64,000 nucleotides of DNA from Blastococcus atacamensis (GCF_002938425.1 NZ_POQU01000010.1:1-64000); one strand, 5' to 3'; positions 40,741 through 51,141 are shown, counted from the first letter of the stretch. Program-made: numbers and translations. Notes: a model not told the origin generated them from the sequence alone.

Positions 40741-40820
40741 CGAAGGACCCCCGCGCCCCCCGCCGCTCGCAAGCTCGCGGCGCGGCCCCGGGAAGGGGCC
40801 TGGGGCAGGGGGGTCCTTCG
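40741..40820 (-). terminator. Terminator behind rplO
   Basis: Outer arms cgaaggaccccc (40741-40752) and gggggtccttcg (40809-40820) are exact complements; further GC-rich pairing fills the inside. The AAGGACCCC arm is shared with the map and rpsN terminators. It ends the spc ribosomal run before secY. Confidence 0.7.
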
Positions 40821-40826
40821 TCTCGT

Positions 40827-41270
40827 TCAGATACGGGTGGTGCTGCCCCCGGCCGCGCCGATCTTGTCGGCGGCGGACGCGGAGAAGGCGTGCGCCTGGA
40901 CGTCGACCTTCACGCCACCGAGGTCACCGGTGCCGAGCACCTTGACCGGGTGACCGCGACGGACCGCGCCGGCGTCCACGAGGGTGTCAGGGTTGACCTG
41001 ACCGCCCTGCGGGAACAGCGCCGCGATCCGGTCGAGGTTGACGACCTGGAAGACGACCTTGTTGGGGTTCTTGAAGCCCGAGAGCTTGGGCAGCCGCATG
41101 TGCAGCGGGGTCTGCCCACCCTCGAACCGGGCGTGCGTGTTGCCACGCGCGCCGGTGCCCTTGGTGCCGCGACCGGCCGTCTTGCCCTTGGAGCCCTCAC
41201 CACGACCCACGCGGGTCTTGGCGGTGTGGGCGCCCGGGGCCGGGCGCAGGTGGTGAACCTTCAGAGTCAT
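40827..41270 (-). CDS. rplO: 50S ribosomal protein L15 (uL15)
   Basis: 147 residues. [35 protein letters not shown] and a C-terminal globular part ([20 protein letters not shown]) are typical of this late-assembly protein. It lies 10 bases after rpmD and closes the spc ribosomal run. Confidence 0.97.
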   Translation of the reverse strand: MTLKVHHLRPAPGAHTAKTRVGRGEGSKGKTAGRGTKGTGARGNTHARFEGGQTPLHMRLPKLSGFKNPNKVVFQVVNLDRIAALFPQGGQVNPDTLVDAGAVRRGHPVKVLGTGDLGGVKVDVQAHAFSASAADKIGAAGGSTTRI

Positions 41271-41280
41271 AGCGAGTTCC

Positions 41281-41460
41281 TCAGACCTCTTCGACGGTGA
41301 CCAGGTGGGGAACCGTCGCGACCATCCCGCGGATCTCGGGACGGTCCTCCTGGACGACCTGGTCGTTGATCCGCTTCAGGCCCAGGGAACGCAGCGTCTG
41401 GCGCTGGTTGGGCTTGACGCCGATCGCGGACTTGATCTGGGTGACCTTCAGCTGCGCCAT
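41281..41460 (-). CDS. rpmD: 50S ribosomal protein L30 (uL30)
   Basis: 59 residues. [38 protein letters not shown] and [15 protein letters not shown] cover the whole small fold, and the short bacterial form is complete. It starts one base after the rpsE stop. Confidence 0.96.
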   Translation of the reverse strand: MAQLKVTQIKSAIGVKPNQRQTLRSLGLKRINDQVVQEDRPEIRGMVATVPHLVTVEEV

Positions 41461-41461
41461 C

Positions 41462-42091
41462 TCAGACCCCCTGACCCGCGCGGGCACGCAGCATGGCGGC
41501 CGGGGCGACGTCCTCGAGCGGCAGACCACGGCGAGCCGCGATCTCCTCGGGGCGGACGAGGTCCTTCAGCGCCTGCATGGTGGCGTGCACGATGTTGATC
41601 GGGTTCGACGAGCCGAGGCTCTTCGAGAGCACGTCGTGGATGCCCGCGCACTCGAGGACGGCGCGCACCGGACCACCGGCGATGACACCGGTTCCCGGGC
41701 TGGCCGGCTTGAGCAGCACCACACCGGCCGCCGCCTCACCCTGCACCGGGTGCGGGATGGTGCTGGCGATGCGCGGCACGTTGTAGAAGTGCTTCTTGGC
41801 CTCCTCGACACCCTTGGCGATCGCCGCGGGCACCTCCTTGGCCTTGCCGTAGCCCACGCCGACCTTGCCGTCGCCGTCGCCCACGATCACCAGGGCGGTG
41901 AAGCTGAAGCGACGACCACCCTTGACGACCTTGGACACGCGGTTGATGGCGACCACGCGCTCGATGTAGTTGCTCTTCTCGGCCGGAGCGCCGCCGGGGC
42001 CCCGCCCGCCGTCACGACGGTCGCGGCGGTCGTTACCGCCGGCGCCACCGGGGCCTCCGGTGCCTCCGCCGCGTCGCTGTGGTCCTGGCAT
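41462..42091 (-). CDS. rpsE: 30S ribosomal protein S5 (uS5) with Gly/Arg-rich N terminus
   Basis: 209 residues. The first 38 are a Gly/Arg/Pro-rich extension that is probably disordered. The RNA-binding domain begins at about 41 ([20 protein letters not shown]) and the S5 core follows: [32 protein letters not shown]5 lies at the mRNA entry and affects accuracy. The ATG at 42091 removes an unconserved upstream stretch. Confidence 0.96.
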   Translation of the reverse strand: MPGPQRRGGGTGGPGGAGGNDRRDRRDGGRGPGGAPAEKSNYIERVVAINRVSKVVKGGRRFSFTALVIVGDGDGKVGVGYGKAKEVPAAIAKGVEEAKKHFYNVPRIASTIPHPVQGEAAAGVVLLKPASPGTGVIAGGPVRAVLECAGIHDVLSKSLGSSNPINIVHATMQALKDLVRPEEIAARRGLPLEDVAPAAMLRARAGQGV

Positions 42092-42140
42092 CAGAGGTCC
42101 CTCTCGATCTGCTCGCTCGTGCTGGTGCGGTGGGTGGTCA

Positions 42141-42548
42141 TCAGAAGTCCAGCCCACCCTCGCGGGCACCATCGGCCAGGGCGGCGATGCGCCCGGCGTA
42201 ACGGTTGCCACCGCGGTCGAAGACGACCGCCGAGACGCCGGCGGCCTTCGCGCGGTCGGCGATCAGCGCACCGACCTGGCGGGCCAGGGCGCTCTTGTCG
42301 CCCTCGGCACCCCGCAGGCTGGCGTCCATCGTCGACGCGCTGGCCAACGTGCGACCGACGGTGTCGTCGACCAGCTGCACGTGGATGTGCCGCGACGAGC
42401 GCTTGACCACCAGGCGCGGACGCTCCGGGGTTCCCTCGACGCGCTTGCGCAGCCGGTTGTGGCGACGCAGCCGCGAGACGCGGCGCGCCGTACTGATGTC
42501 GGTGCCCACGGGCTTGTGGACCCGAACGGCCTTCTCTGCCTGAGCCAT
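42141..42548 (-). CDS. rplR: 50S ribosomal protein L18 (uL18)
   Basis: 135 residues, binds 5S rRNA in the central protuberance. [37 protein letters not shown] and [20 protein letters not shown] are diagnostic. ATG overlaps the rplF stop by one base (TGATG); a GTG one codon earlier is possible. Confidence 0.96.
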   Translation of the reverse strand: MAQAEKAVRVHKPVGTDISTARRVSRLRRHNRLRKRVEGTPERPRLVVKRSSRHIHVQLVDDTVGRTLASASTMDASLRGAEGDKSALARQVGALIADRAKAAGVSAVVFDRGGNRYAGRIAALADGAREGGLDF

Positions 42549-43087
42549 CACTTACCCGTCTTCCCGACCTTGCGCTTGATGACCTCGCCCTGATACCGCA
42601 CGCCCTTGCCCTTGTACGGATCGGGCTTGCGGATCTTGCGGATCTTGGCTGCGACCTCGCCGACCAGCTGCTTGTCGATCCCGGTGACCCGCAGGCGGGT
42701 CGGGGACTCGACGGCGAAGGTGATGCCCTCGGGCGCCTTCACGGGCACCGGGTGGCTGAAGCCCAAGGCGAACTCGAGGTCCGAGCCGCGCGCCTGGACG
42801 CGGTAGCCGACGCCGACGATCTCGAGGGTCTTGGTGTAGCCCTCGGTGACGCCGGTGATCATGTTGGCGATCAGAGTCCGCGAGAGCCCGTGCAGGGCGC
42901 GGTTCTGCCGCTCGTCGTTGGGGCGCTGAACCTTCAGCGTGCCGTCCTCGTCGCGCTCGACGGTGATCGGGGCGGCGACGGTGTGGCTCAGGTTCCCCTT
43001 GGGGCCCTTCACGTTGACCGTCCGGCCGTCGATGGCGACGTCGACACCACTGGGCACGGCGATCGGGAGTCGTCCGATCCGTGACAT
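42548..43087 (-). CDS. rplF: 50S ribosomal protein L6 (uL6)
   Basis: 179 residues, two duplicated alpha/beta domains near the factor-binding site. [20 protein letters not shown] opens it; [20 protein letters not shown] and the C-terminal [19 protein letters not shown] are conserved. Order rpsH-rplF-rplR is standard. Confidence 0.97.
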   Translation of the reverse strand: MSRIGRLPIAVPSGVDVAIDGRTVNVKGPKGNLSHTVAAPITVERDEDGTLKVQRPNDERQNRALHGLSRTLIANMITGVTEGYTKTLEIVGVGYRVQARGSDLEFALGFSHPVPVKAPEGITFAVESPTRLRVTGIDKQLVGEVAAKIRKIRKPDPYKGKGVRYQGEVIKRKVGKTGK

Positions 43088-43101
43088 TCTCGTTCGCTCC
43101 C

Positions 43102-43512
43102 TTACCAGACGTAGGCGAGGACTTCCCCACCCACGCCCTTCTTGTTCGCCTGCTTGTCGGTCAGCAGCCCGGTCGACGTCGAGATGATCGCCACGCCGAG
43201 GCCGCCCAGCACCTTGGGCAGCGAGGTGGACTTCGCGTAGACCCGCAGACCGGGCTTGGACACGCGCCGGACTCCGGCGATGCTCCGCTCCCGGTTGGGG
43301 CCGTACTTCAGGTCGATGTGCAGCTGCTTGAAGGTGGAGCCGTCCTTCTCGACGTCCTTCACCGTCCAGCCGGCGATGTAGCCCTCCTGCTGGAGGATCT
43401 CCGCGATGTGCGTCTTCAGCTTCGAGGACGGCATGACCGCGGCGTCGTGATACGCCTGGTTGGCGTTACGCAGACGCGTGAGCATGTCCGCGATGGGGTC
43501 GGTCATCGTCAT
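43102..43512 (-). CDS. rpsH: 30S ribosomal protein S8 (uS8)
   Basis: 136 residues, binds the central domain of 16S rRNA and in E. coli represses the spc operon. [40 protein letters not shown] and [17 protein letters not shown] match. A second ATG two codons in is also possible. The rpsN-rpsH gap carries a terminator. Confidence 0.97.
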   Translation of the reverse strand: MTMTDPIADMLTRLRNANQAYHDAAVMPSSKLKTHIAEILQQEGYIAGWTVKDVEKDGSTFKQLHIDLKYGPNRERSIAGVRRVSKPGLRVYAKSTSLPKVLGGLGVAIISTSTGLLTDKQANKKGVGGEVLAYVW

Positions 43513-43611
43513 GTCGGGTGTTGCCTCTCTCGCCGCGGTTCCTCATGCGCTGGGTCTCGGAGACTTGGCGCTGGGCCTCTCGGCGATCGGTGGTGCTCGG
43601 TAGGTGACTTA

Positions 43612-43673
43612 CTGGAACGGCCCCGCTGCAGGGTCCCGCGCCGAGGTACGAGGCGGGGGGGGCAGCGGGGTCC
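43612..43673 (-). terminator. rpsN terminator, CTGGAACGG family
   Basis: Arms ggccccgctgc (43619-43629) and gcagcggggtcc (43662-43673); flank ctggaac at 43612-43618. It lies 2 bases after the rpsN stop and inside the spc operon, so rpsH onwards may need read-through or a separate promoter. Confidence 0.7.
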
Positions 43674-43675
43674 TT

Positions 43676-43861
43676 CTACCAGGAGCTCTTCTTCACGCCG
43701 GGGAGCTCCCCGGCGTGCGCCATCTCTCGCAGACAGATTCGGCACAGGCCGAACTTGCGGAAGACGGCGTGCGGACGACCGCAGCGCTGGCAGCGCGTGT
43801 AGCCGCGGACCGCGAACTTGGGCTTGCGGGCCGCCTTGTTGATCAGAGCCTTCTTGGCCAT
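43676..43861 (-). CDS. rpsN: 30S ribosomal protein S14 type Z (uS14)
   Basis: 61 residues, the short zinc-binding S14. Cys24, Cys27, Cys40 and Cys43 ([18 protein letters not shown]) hold zinc. Actinobacteria often also have a longer zinc-free copy elsewhere, under Zur control. It follows rplE by 19 bases. Confidence 0.96.
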   Translation of the reverse strand: MAKKALINKAARKPKFAVRGYTRCQRCGRPHAVFRKFGLCRICLREMAHAGELPGVKKSSW

Positions 43862-43880
43862 CAGTCTCTCCTGCCCCGGC

Positions 43881-44480
43881 TCAGCGGGTCGTGTTCACGA
43901 CGGTCAGGCCGGCGAAGGGGAATCCGAGCTGACGGAGCAGCTCGCGACCCTCCTCGTCGGTCGTGGCGGTGGTGACCAGCGTGATGTCCATACCGCGCTG
44001 CCGGTCGATCTTGTCGACGTCGATCTCGCGGAACATCGACTGCTCGGTCAGGCCGAACGTGTAGTTGCCGTGGCCGTCGAACTGCTTGGCGTTCAGGCCA
44101 CGGAAGTCGCGGATACGCGGCAGGGCCAGGGCCAGCAGCCGGTCCAGGAACTCCCACATGCGGTCGCCGCGGAGGGTGACCTTCGCGCCGATCGGCATGC
44201 CCTCGCGCAACTTGAACTGCGCGATGGACTTGCGGGCGCGGACGACGGCGGGCTTCTGGCCGGTGATGGCGGTGAGGTCGCGGACCGCGCCGTCCATCAG
44301 CTTCGCGTCACGGGTCGCCTCGCCGACGCCCATGTTGACCACGATCTTGGTCAGCCGCGGGATCTGCATGACGTTGTCGTAGCCGAACTCCGTCTGGAGG
44401 GCCGGCACGATGGCCTCGCGGTAGTGGGCGAGCATGCGGGGCAGCTCACGGGTGGGGGCGGTCCCCTGAGGAGAAGTCAT
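43881..44480 (-). CDS. rplE: 50S ribosomal protein L5 (uL5)
   Basis: 199 residues, binds 5S rRNA and touches P-site t[60 protein letters not shown] and the C-terminal [20 protein letters not shown] are family motifs. Five bases after rplX, so the two are coupled. Confidence 0.97.
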   Translation of the reverse strand: MTSPQGTAPTRELPRMLAHYREAIVPALQTEFGYDNVMQIPRLTKIVVNMGVGEATRDAKLMDGAVRDLTAITGQKPAVVRARKSIAQFKLREGMPIGAKVTLRGDRMWEFLDRLLALALPRIRDFRGLNAKQFDGHGNYTFGLTEQSMFREIDVDKIDRQRGMDITLVTTATTDEEGRELLRQLGFPFAGLTVVNTTR

Positions 44481-44485
44481 GGTGA

Positions 44486-44833
44486 TCAGAGGTCCTTACC
44501 GGTGCGCCGCGAAACCCGGATGTTGCGGCCTTCCTCGTCCTTGCGGTAGCCGACCCGGGTCGGCTTGCCCTCGGAGTCGACGACCATCACGTTGCTCACG
44601 TGGATGCGCGCCTCCTGGGTGACGATCCCGCCCTGCTGGGCGCCGCGCTGGTTGGAGCTGATCCGGGTGTGCTTCTTCACCCGGCCGACGCCCTCCACCA
44701 GGACCTTCTGGTCCTTCGGGTAGGCGGCGATGACCCGACCCTGCGCACCCTTGTCCTTGCCGGACAGCACGAGGACGGTGTCGCCCTTCTTGACCTTCAT
44801 CGACGGGGTCTTCCCGCTGGCAGCCTGAGCCAT
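44486..44833 (-). CDS. rplX: 50S ribosomal protein L24 (uL24)
   Basis: 115 residues. The KOW domain starts at the internal [20 protein letters not shown]; the 13 residues before it may or may not be translated (an ATG lies there). [19 protein letters not shown] and [20 protein letters not shown] are typical. It begins about 3 bases after the rplN stop. Confidence 0.94.
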   Translation of the reverse strand: MAQAASGKTPSMKVKKGDTVLVLSGKDKGAQGRVIAAYPKDQKVLVEGVGRVKKHTRISSNQRGAQQGGIVTQEARIHVSNVMVVDSEGKPTRVGYRKDEEGRNIRVSRRTGKDL

Positions 44834-44835
44834 GA

Positions 44836-45204
44836 TCACAGCACCTCCGGGGCGAGCGAGATGATCCGCATGAAGCGCTTGTCGCGCAGTTCACGGCCGA
44901 CGGGACCGAAGATGCGCGTGCCGCGCGGGTCGCCGCTGTCGCGGATGATGACCGCGGCGTTCTCGTCGAAGCGGATGTAGGAACCGTCGGGGCGACGGCG
45001 CTCCTTCACCGTGCGGACGACGACGGCCTTGACCACGTCGCCCTTCTTCACGCCGGCGCCGGGCAGCGCGTCCTTCACGGTGCCGACGATGACGTCACCG
45101 ATGCCCGCGTAGCGTCGCCCCGAGCCGCCGAGCACCCGGATGCAGAGGATCTCCTTCGCACCGGTGTTGTCGGCGACACGCAGTCGCGACTCCTGCTGGA
45201 TCAC
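44836..45204 (-). CDS. rplN: 50S ribosomal protein L14 (uL14)
   Basis: 122 residues at the subunit interface. [40 protein letters not shown] and [19 protein letters not shown] are conserved. GTG start after GGGGAG. It opens the spc run; 213 bases with hairpins separate it from rpsQ, so a separate promoter in 45205-45273 is likely, although I see no clear boxes. Confidence 0.97.
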   Translation of the reverse strand: MIQQESRLRVADNTGAKEILCIRVLGGSGRRYAGIGDVIVGTVKDALPGAGVKKGDVVKAVVVRTVKERRRPDGSYIRFDENAAVIIRDSGDPRGTRIFGPVGRELRDKRFMRIISLAPEVL

Positions 45205-45273
45205 GTCCTACTCCCCAAACTTGTGGTGACAGCCGGGCCGGATCGGTGAACCGGCTGTCCGGGACCCTGCGTG

Positions 45274-45309
45274 CGGACGCACCGGCGGCTGAGGCCGCCG
45301 GTGCGTCCG
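45274..45309 (-). terminator. Hairpin in the rpsQ-rplN gap
   Basis: cggacgcaccggcggc (45274-45289) and its complement (45294-45309), loop tgag: a perfect 16-base stem. A weaker pair ggtccagcg/cgctggacc lies at 45352-45379. Confidence 0.7.
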
Positions 45310-45382
45310 AGCGCGGGAACCGGGATGCGGCACACCCGCGGGCGCGCCAGTGGTCCAGCGTACTCGCTACCGCTGGACCGAT

Positions 45383-45410
45383 GGACCGCGGCCCCTGAGG
45401 GCCGCGGTCC
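45383..45410 (-). terminator. S10 operon terminator after rpsQ
   Basis: ggaccgcggccc (45383-45394) and gggccgcggtcc (45399-45410), loop ctga, 7 bases after the rpsQ stop. With the hairpin at 45274-45309 it separates the S10 and spc operons. Confidence 0.75.
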
Positions 45411-45417
45411 GGGGGTG

Positions 45418-45708
45418 CTACTTGGCCTTCTCGATGACCTGAACGAGCCGCCACCGCTTGGTGGCCGACATCGGACGGGTCTCCATGATCTGCACGCGGT
45501 CACCGATGCCGGCGACGCCCTGCTCGTCATGCGCCTTGAGCTTGCTGGTCCGACGGATGACCTTGGCGTACAGGCCGTGCTTCACGCGGTCCTCGACCTC
45601 GACGACGATGGTCTTCTCCATCTTGTCGCTGACGACGAGGCCCTCGCGGACCTTGCGGTAGCCACGGCCGGCCAGGCCGGGGCCCGACGACTCCTGGGTC
45701 TCGCTCAT
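45418..45708 (-). CDS. rpsQ: 30S ribosomal protein S17 (uS17)
   Basis: 96 residues, OB-fold binder of 16S r[33 protein letters not shown] and [19 protein letters not shown] are conserved; the N-terminal 15 residues are a short acidic extension. The ATG overlaps the rpmC stop by 4 bases. Last gene of the S10 operon. Confidence 0.96.
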   Translation of the reverse strand: MSETQESSGPGLAGRGYRKVREGLVVSDKMEKTIVVEVEDRVKHGLYAKVIRRTSKLKAHDEQGVAGIGDRVQIMETRPMSATKRWRLVQVIEKAK

Positions 45709-45938
45709 GCCACACCCTCGTTCGGGGCGACGGAGAGACCCAGCTCGCGCTCGCGCATGATCGTGTAGATCCGGGCGATGTCGCGGCGGACGGTCTGCAG
45801 TCGCCGGTTGTTGTCCAGCTGGCCGGTGGCCACCTGGAAGCGCAGGTTGAACAGTTCTTCCTTCGACTCGCGCAGCCGCGCGGCGAGCTCGTCGACAGAG
45901 AGCTCGCGCAGCTCGGGAGCGGTCAGACCGGCGGCCAT
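45705..45938 (-). CDS. rpmC: 50S ribosomal protein L29 (uL29)
   Basis: 77 residues of coiled helix near the exit tunnel. [39 protein letters not shown] and [18 protein letters not shown] fit. ATG overlaps the rplP stop by one base (TGATG). Confidence 0.95.
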   Translation of the reverse strand: MAAGLTAPELRELSVDELAARLRESKEELFNLRFQVATGQLDNNRRLQTVRRDIARIYTIMRERELGLSVAPNEGVA

Positions 45939-46354
45939 CACACTTCTCCTTCACGCGTGATGAAGCGGCACTTCATCGGCAGCTTGTGGATCGCCCGGCG
46001 CATGGCCTCGCGGGCCACGGGCTCGGCGACACCGGACAGCTCGAACAGCACGCGACCGGGCTTGACGTTGGCCACCCACCACTCGGGCGAACCCTTACCG
46101 GAACCCATGCGGGTCTCGGCCGGCTTCTTGGTCAGCGGACGGTCGGGGTAGATCGAGATCCACACCTTTCCGCCACGCTTGATGTGCCGCGTCATGGCGA
46201 TACGAGCGGACTCGATCTGGCGGTTGGTCACGTAGGCCGGCTCGAGAGCCTGGATCGCGAACTCACCGAAGTTGATCTCGGTGCCGCCCTTGGCCCGGCC
46301 GGACCGGCTCGGGTGGTGCTGCTTGCGGTGCTTGACGCGCCGTGGGATGAGCAT
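45938..46354 (-). CDS. rplP: 50S ribosomal protein L16 (uL16)
   Basis: 138 residues, sets the A-site tRNA position. [40 protein letters not shown] and [20 protein letters not shown] are conserved. Three bases after rpsC. Confidence 0.97.
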   Translation of the reverse strand: MLIPRRVKHRKQHHPSRSGRAKGGTEINFGEFAIQALEPAYVTNRQIESARIAMTRHIKRGGKVWISIYPDRPLTKKPAETRMGSGKGSPEWWVANVKPGRVLFELSGVAEPVAREAMRRAIHKLPMKCRFITREGEV

Positions 46355-46357
46355 GGC

Positions 46358-47284
46358 TCAGCTCTCCGTGTTCTCGGTTGCGGCGGTCGCGGCGGCCGCG
46401 GTGGCCTCCGGGCCGGCGACCTCGGCGACGGTCGTCTCCGGGGCCACGTCGCCCGACGTGACGGCGACGGTGCTCTCGGCGGTGTCGGCAGTGCTGGTCC
46501 CCGGCCCCCCCGTGGAGGACTCCACCGCGGCGCGGCCGGCCTCGGTACCGCCGGCGGTGGTGCCCGAGGAGCCCGAACGACGGGGACGCTGGGGGCGCTC
46601 GCGGCGCTGGCCCTGCCGCTCGGCGAGCGCCTCGAGGGCCGCACGCTCGGCGCGCGATCCGCTGACGTCACCCTTGTAGATCCACACCTTGACGCCGATG
46701 CGACCGAAGGTCGTCCGGGCCTCGTAGATGCCGTAGTCGATGTTCGCGCGGAGCGTGTGCAGGGGCACGCGGCCCTCGCGGTAGAACTCCGAGCGGCTCA
46801 TCTCCGTGCCGCCGAGGCGACCGGAGCACTGCACGCGGATGCCCTTGACCTGGGGGCTGCGCTGCGCCGACTGCATCGCCTTGCGCATGGCACGACGGAA
46901 GCTCACCCGGCTGGAGAGCTGCTCGGCGACGCCCTGCGCGACCAGCTGCGCGTCCGACTCGGGGTTCTTCACCTCGAGGATGTTCAGCTGCACCTGCTTG
47001 CCGGTGAGCTTCTCCAGCTCGCCGCGGATGCGGTCGGCCTCGGCACCGCGACGGCCGATGACGATGCCCGGCCGGGCGGTGTGGATGTCGACGCGAACCC
47101 GGTCACGGGTGCGCTCGATCTCCACCTTGGAGATGCCGGCCCGCTCCATGCCCTTGGACATGAGCTTGCGGATCGCGACGTCTTCCTTGACGTAGTCCTT
47201 GTACAGCTTGTCCGCGTACCACCGGGACTTGTAGTCGGTGGTGATCCCGAGTCGGAACCCGTGCGGGTTGACCTTCTGACCCAC
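46358..47284 (-). CDS. rpsC: 30S ribosomal protein S3 (uS3) with long C-terminal tail
   Basis: 308 residues against about 210-275 usual. The KH domain is in the N-terminal half ([20 protein letters not shown]), and the S3 C-domain follows ([40 protein letters not shown]). After residue about 215 comes Arg/Gln-rich sequence, then an 80-residue Ala/Thr/Glu tail. S3 lines the mRNA entry. The GTG overlaps the rplV stop by one base (TAGTG). Confidence 0.96.
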   Translation of the reverse strand: MGQKVNPHGFRLGITTDYKSRWYADKLYKDYVKEDVAIRKLMSKGMERAGISKVEIERTRDRVRVDIHTARPGIVIGRRGAEADRIRGELEKLTGKQVQLNILEVKNPESDAQLVAQGVAEQLSSRVSFRRAMRKAMQSAQRSPQVKGIRVQCSGRLGGTEMSRSEFYREGRVPLHTLRANIDYGIYEARTTFGRIGVKVWIYKGDVSGSRAERAALEALAERQGQRRERPQRPRRSGSSGTTAGGTEAGRAAVESSTGGPGTSTADTAESTVAVTSGDVAPETTVAEVAGPEATAAAATAATENTES

Positions 47285-47748
47285 TAGCGGGTCCCTCCCC
47301 TCGTGTTGTTCGTCTGCTGCGTGGCCGGGCCCGACATGCCGGTGTCCCGGCGCGCCTTGCGCGACTTCTGCGCGAGGACGTCGCTGGTGGCGACCTCGCT
47401 GACCTCGACGGTGATGTGGCTGGTCCGCTTGTTGATGCGGAACGCCCGGCCCTGCGCACGCGGACGGATCCGCTTGAGCGTGGGCCCCTCGTCGACGTAG
47501 GCGGCGCTGACCACGAGCGCAGCCGGGTCCAGCTGCAGGTTGTGCTCGGCGTTGGCCACCGCGCTGGCGACGACCTTGGCAACCGGCTCGCTGGCCGACT
47601 GCGGCGCGAAGCGCAGCAGAGCCAGGGCCTCGTCGGTGGGCAGGTAGCGGATGAGGTCCACCACCCGGCGGGCCTTCATGGGGGTCACGCGGACGAACCG
47701 GGCCGTAGCCCGGGCGACCGGCGCCTCCTGTCCCAACTGGGAAGTCAT
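47284..47748 (-). CDS. rplV: 50S ribosomal protein L22 (uL22)
   Basis: 154 residues; its loop forms part of the exit tunnel. [39 protein letters not shown] and [20 protein letters not shown] are conserved; the last 35 residues are a basic extension. Precedes rpsC in the S10 operon. Confidence 0.97.
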   Translation of the reverse strand: MTSQLGQEAPVARATARFVRVTPMKARRVVDLIRYLPTDEALALLRFAPQSASEPVAKVVASAVANAEHNLQLDPAALVVSAAYVDEGPTLKRIRPRAQGRAFRINKRTSHITVEVSEVATSDVLAQKSRKARRDTGMSGPATQQTNNTRGGTR

Positions 47749-47768
47749 CTGAATCTCTCTCTACCTGG

Positions 47769-48050
47769 TCAGCCCCGCCGCGAGCGGCGGTCGTCCTTGA
47801 TGTGCCCACGGAACGTGCGCGTGGGGGCGAACTCGCCGAGCTTGTGCCCGACCATCGCCTCGGTCACGAACACCGGCACGTGCTTGCGGCCGTCGTGCAC
47901 CGCGAGGGTGTGACCGAGCATGTCCGGGATGATCGTCGAACGACGCGACCAGGTGCGGATCACGTTCTTGGTGCCCTTTTCGTTCTGAGCGTCCACCTTC
48001 TTGAGCAGGTGGTCGTCGACGAACGGGCCCTTCTTCAGGCTGCGTGGCAT
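47769..48050 (-). CDS. rpsS: 30S ribosomal protein S19 (uS19)
   Basis: 93 residues, 30S head near the A site. [39 protein letters not shown] and [17 protein letters not shown] are diagnostic. Between rplB and rplV, standard order. Confidence 0.97.
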   Translation of the reverse strand: MPRSLKKGPFVDDHLLKKVDAQNEKGTKNVIRTWSRRSTIIPDMLGHTLAVHDGRKHVPVFVTEAMVGHKLGEFAPTRTFRGHIKDDRRSRRG

Positions 48051-48073
48051 CTCTGTCGGACTCCTCTTCCCGC

Positions 48074-48907
48074 TCAGCGCTTCTTGTTGGCGCGCCGGCG
48101 GCGCACGATCATGGCGTCACTGGCCTTCCGCTTGCGCGTCCGGCCCTCCGGCTTGCCGTTCGGGTTCACCGGGTGGCGACCACCGGACGTCTTGCCCTCA
48201 CCACCACCGTGCGGGTGGTCGACCGGGTTCATGGCCACACCGCGGACGGTCGGGCGCTTGCCCTTCCACCGCATGCGGCCGGCCTTGCCCCAGTTGATGT
48301 TCGACTGCTCGGCGTTGCCGACCTCGCCGACGGAGGCGCGGCAGCGCACGTCGACGTTGCGGATCTCGCCCGAGGGCATGCGCAGCTGGGCGAACCGACC
48401 CTCACGGGCGACCAGCTGGACGCTGGTACCCGCGGAGCGGGCGATCTTCGCGCCACCACCGGGACGGAGCTCGATGGCATGAACCACCGTGCCGACCGGG
48501 ATGTTCCGGAGCGGCAGGTTGTTGCCCGGCTTGATGTCGGCGGCGGGGCCGCACTCCACCGTGTCGCCCTGCTTGAGGCGGGCCGGCGCGATGATGTAGC
48601 GCTTCTCGCCGTCGGCGAAGTGCAGCAACGCGATGCGCGACGTGCGGTTCGGGTCGTACTCGATGTGCGCGACCTTGGCCGGCACGCCGTCCTTGTCGGC
48701 ACGACGGAAGTCGATCACCCGGTACGCGCGCTTGTGACCACCGCCCTGGTGACGAGCGGTGACCTTCCCGTGCACGTTGCGCCCGCCACGACCGTGCAGC
48801 GGTCGGACCAGCGACTTCTCGGGGTGGTCGCGGGTGACCTCGGCGAAGTCGGCGACACTCGAGCCGCGGCGGCCCGGCGTCGTCGGCTTGTACTTGCGGA
48901 TAGCCAT
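48074..48907 (-). CDS. rplB: 50S ribosomal protein L2 (uL2)
   Basis: 277 residues, needed for subunit association and peptidyl transfer. [37 protein letters not shown] and the C-terminal [20 protein letters not shown] with the important His are all present. Confidence 0.98.
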   Translation of the reverse strand: MAIRKYKPTTPGRRGSSVADFAEVTRDHPEKSLVRPLHGRGGRNVHGKVTARHQGGGHKRAYRVIDFRRADKDGVPAKVAHIEYDPNRTSRIALLHFADGEKRYIIAPARLKQGDTVECGPAADIKPGNNLPLRNIPVGTVVHAIELRPGGGAKIARSAGTSVQLVAREGRFAQLRMPSGEIRNVDVRCRASVGEVGNAEQSNINWGKAGRMRWKGKRPTVRGVAMNPVDHPHGGGEGKTSGGRHPVNPNGKPEGRTRKRKASDAMIVRRRRANKKR

Positions 48908-48955
48908 TGCTGACTCAGTCCCTGTCTTTTATCTCTGGTCCGTCGGTCCGGGCGC

Positions 48956-49258
48956 TCAGGCGCCCGGGCCCCCGAAGATCTCGATGCGGTCGCCCGCGGC
49001 CAGCGACACGATGGCGCGCTTGGTGTCCTTGCGCTTGCCCATCTGTGCACCCCGGCTGCGCTTGCGCTTGCCCTGGCGGTTGATCGTGTTCACGCCGAGG
49101 ACCTTCACGTTGAAGATCTGCTCGACCGCGATCTTGATCTGCGTCTTGTTGGCATCCGGGCGCACGATGAACGTGTACTGGTTGCCGTCGATCAGGCCGT
49201 AGCTCTTCTCGGAGATGACCGGGGCCAGCAGGACGTCCCGGGGGTCGCGGACGCTCAT
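48956..49258 (-). CDS. rplW: 50S ribosomal protein L23 (uL23)
   Basis: 100 residues at the tunnel exit, a docking point for trigger factor and [43 protein letters not shown] and [19 protein letters not shown] are conserved. ATG overlaps rplD by 4 bases. Confidence 0.96.
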   Translation of the reverse strand: MSVRDPRDVLLAPVISEKSYGLIDGNQYTFIVRPDANKTQIKIAVEQIFNVKVLGVNTINRQGKRKRSRGAQMGKRKDTKRAIVSLAAGDRIEIFGGPGA

Positions 49259-50046
49259 GCCTTCTCCTCGGTGGTCTCTTCGACGGTGCCCTCGCCGACG
49301 GCGGGGGCGATGGACGGAACGCCACCGGAGATCTCGTGGGTGGCGAGGTCGGGCAGCTCGGCGCCGGCGCCCTTGCCCTTGGCCGGTCCGGCCACGTACT
49401 CGGCCAGCGCGGCCTCGGTGAAGATGACCTCGTCGGCCACCAGCACGTCATAGGTGTTGAGCTGACCGGCCTCGATCAGGTGCACCTGCGGCACGTTGCG
49501 CAGGCTGACCCAGTTGAGGACGTCCTCGCGGTCGAGCACGACCAGCACCCGCTTGGCCTGGGTGACGGCGTTCAGCGTGGCCAGCGCGGCCTTCGTCTTG
49601 GGGGCGTCGCCGTCGACGAACGCCGAGACCACGTGGACCCGGCCCTCACGGGCCCGGTCGGAGAGGGCACCGCGCAGAGCGGCGGCCTTCATCTTCTTCG
49701 GGGTCTTCTGCGTGTAGTCGCGCGGCTGCGGCCCGTGGACGGTGCCACCGCCGGTGAACTGCGGTGCGCGGATCGAGCCCTGGCGGGCCCGGCCGGTGCC
49801 CTTCTGGCGGTAGGGCTTGACGCCACCGCCGCTGACCATGGCCCGCGTCTTGGTGGCGTGCGTGCCCTGACGGGCCGCGGCCAGCTGGGCCACGACGACC
49901 TGGTGCATCAGGGAGACGTTCGCGTTGGCGTCGAAGAGCTCACCGGGCAGCGTGACGCTGCCGGTGGTGTCCCCCGCCGGGGTGCGGACATCGACCTGGC
50001 GGTCGGTGCGCGTCTCGGTGGTCGCGCCGTTGATGGACGTGGTCAC
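49255..50046 (-). CDS. rplD: 50S ribosomal protein L4 (uL4) with extended tail
   Basis: 263 residues, longer than the usual 200-220. The core has [19 protein letters not shown]-like sequence, [20 protein letters not shown] (tunnel loop) and [19 protein letters not shown]. The C-terminal 40 residues are Gly/Ala/Glu-rich ([22 protein letters not shown]). ATG overlaps the rplC stop by 4 bases. In E. coli L4 represses this operon. Confidence 0.96.
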   Translation of the reverse strand: MTTSINGATTETRTDRQVDVRTPAGDTTGSVTLPGELFDANANVSLMHQVVVAQLAAARQGTHATKTRAMVSGGGVKPYRQKGTGRARQGSIRAPQFTGGGTVHGPQPRDYTQKTPKKMKAAALRGALSDRAREGRVHVVSAFVDGDAPKTKAALATLNAVTQAKRVLVVLDREDVLNWVSLRNVPQVHLIEAGQLNTYDVLVADEVIFTEAALAEYVAGPAKGKGAGAELPDLATHEISGGVPSIAPAVGEGTVEETTEEKA

Positions 50047-50708
50047 TTCGTCTCACTCCCCACGGGGCCGCCCTTGACCGCGGAACGGACGAGGAGCAGA
50101 CCACCCTTCGGCCCGGGAACGGCACCCTTGATCAGGATGAGCCCGCGCTCCACGTCGACCTTGTGCACGACCAGCGACAGCGTGGTCGTCTTGACCGCGC
50201 CCATGCGGCCGGCCATCTTCAGGCCCTTGAACACGCGGCCCGGGGTGGACGCGCCACCGATGGAACCGGGCGAACGGTGCTTTCGCTGGGTGCCGTGCGA
50301 CGCGCCGAGGCCCTTGAAGCCGTGACGCTTCATGACGCCGGCGGTGCCCTTGCCCTTGCTGGTGCCGATGACGTCGACCTTGGCCACGCCGTCGAACACG
50401 TCGGCGGTCAGCTCCTGGCCGACCGTGTAGGTGCCGGCGTCCTTCGTGCGCAGCTCCACCAGGTGGCGCCGCGGCGTCACGCCCGCCTTGGTGAAGTGCC
50501 CGCCCTCGGGGCGGTTCACCTTGCGCGGGTCGATCTCACCGAAGCCGAGCTGGACGGCCGAGTAGCCGTCGACCTCGGGGGTGCGCACCTGGGTCACCAC
50601 ACACGGGCCCGCCTTGACGACGGTCACCGGCACGAGGCGGTTGTTCTCGTCGAAAACCTGGGTCATCCCCAGCTTCTCGCCGAGGAGACCGCGAAATGTG
50701 CTCGCCAT
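50043..50708 (-). CDS. rplC: 50S ribosomal protein L3 (uL3)
   Basis: 221 residues near the peptidyl transferase centre. [39 protein letters not shown] and [19 protein letters not shown] are conserved. Fifteen bases after rpsJ. Confidence 0.97.
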   Translation of the reverse strand: MASTFRGLLGEKLGMTQVFDENNRLVPVTVVKAGPCVVTQVRTPEVDGYSAVQLGFGEIDPRKVNRPEGGHFTKAGVTPRRHLVELRTKDAGTYTVGQELTADVFDGVAKVDVIGTSKGKGTAGVMKRHGFKGLGASHGTQRKHRSPGSIGGASTPGRVFKGLKMAGRMGAVKTTTLSLVVHKVDVERGLILIKGAVPGPKGGLLLVRSAVKGGPVGSETK

Positions 50709-50723
50709 GTCTGCTGACTGCCC

Positions 50724-51029
50724 TTACTGAATGTTGACGTCGACCGAGGCCGGCAGGTCGATGCGCATGAGCGCGTCGACCGTCTTCGGCGTCGGGTCGA
50801 GGATGTCGATGAGCCGCTTGTGCGTGCGCATCTCGAAGTGCTCGAACGAGTCCTTGTACTTGTGCGGCGAACGGATCACCGCGTACACGTTCTTCTCCGT
50901 CGGCAGAGGCACCGGGCCGACCACACGCGCTCCGGTCTTGGTGACCGTCTCCACGATGCGCCGCGCCGAGGCGTCGATCGCCTCGTGGTCATAGGCCTTC
51001 AGCCGGATGCGGATCTTCTGTCCCGCCAT
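50724..51029 (-). CDS. rpsJ: 30S ribosomal protein S10 (uS10)
   Basis: 101 residues, 30S head, also NusE in antitermination. [39 protein letters not shown] and [19 protein letters not shown] are conserved. First gene of the S10 operon, promoter expected in 51030-51110; GCAGGAG lies upstream of the ATG. Confidence 0.97.
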   Translation of the reverse strand: MAGQKIRIRLKAYDHEAIDASARRIVETVTKTGARVVGPVPLPTEKNVYAVIRSPHKYKDSFEHFEMRTHKRLIDILDPTPKTVDALMRIDLPASVDVNIQ

Positions 51030-51110
51030 CGCTGTCTTCTGCTCCTGCCGATCGGTTGTGAAAGTTCGAGTGGGTCTGTTGACCCGGGGTCCGGGCGTGG
51101 CCCGGGCTGG

Positions 51111-51141
51111 CGGGCGGCGGCCGGCTTGCGGCCGCCGCCCG
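51111..51141 (-). terminator. tuf terminator
   Basis: cgggcggcggccg (51111-51123) pairs with cggccgccgcccg (51129-51141), loop gcttg, 10 bases after the tuf stop. It separates the str operon from the S10 operon. Confidence 0.75.
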
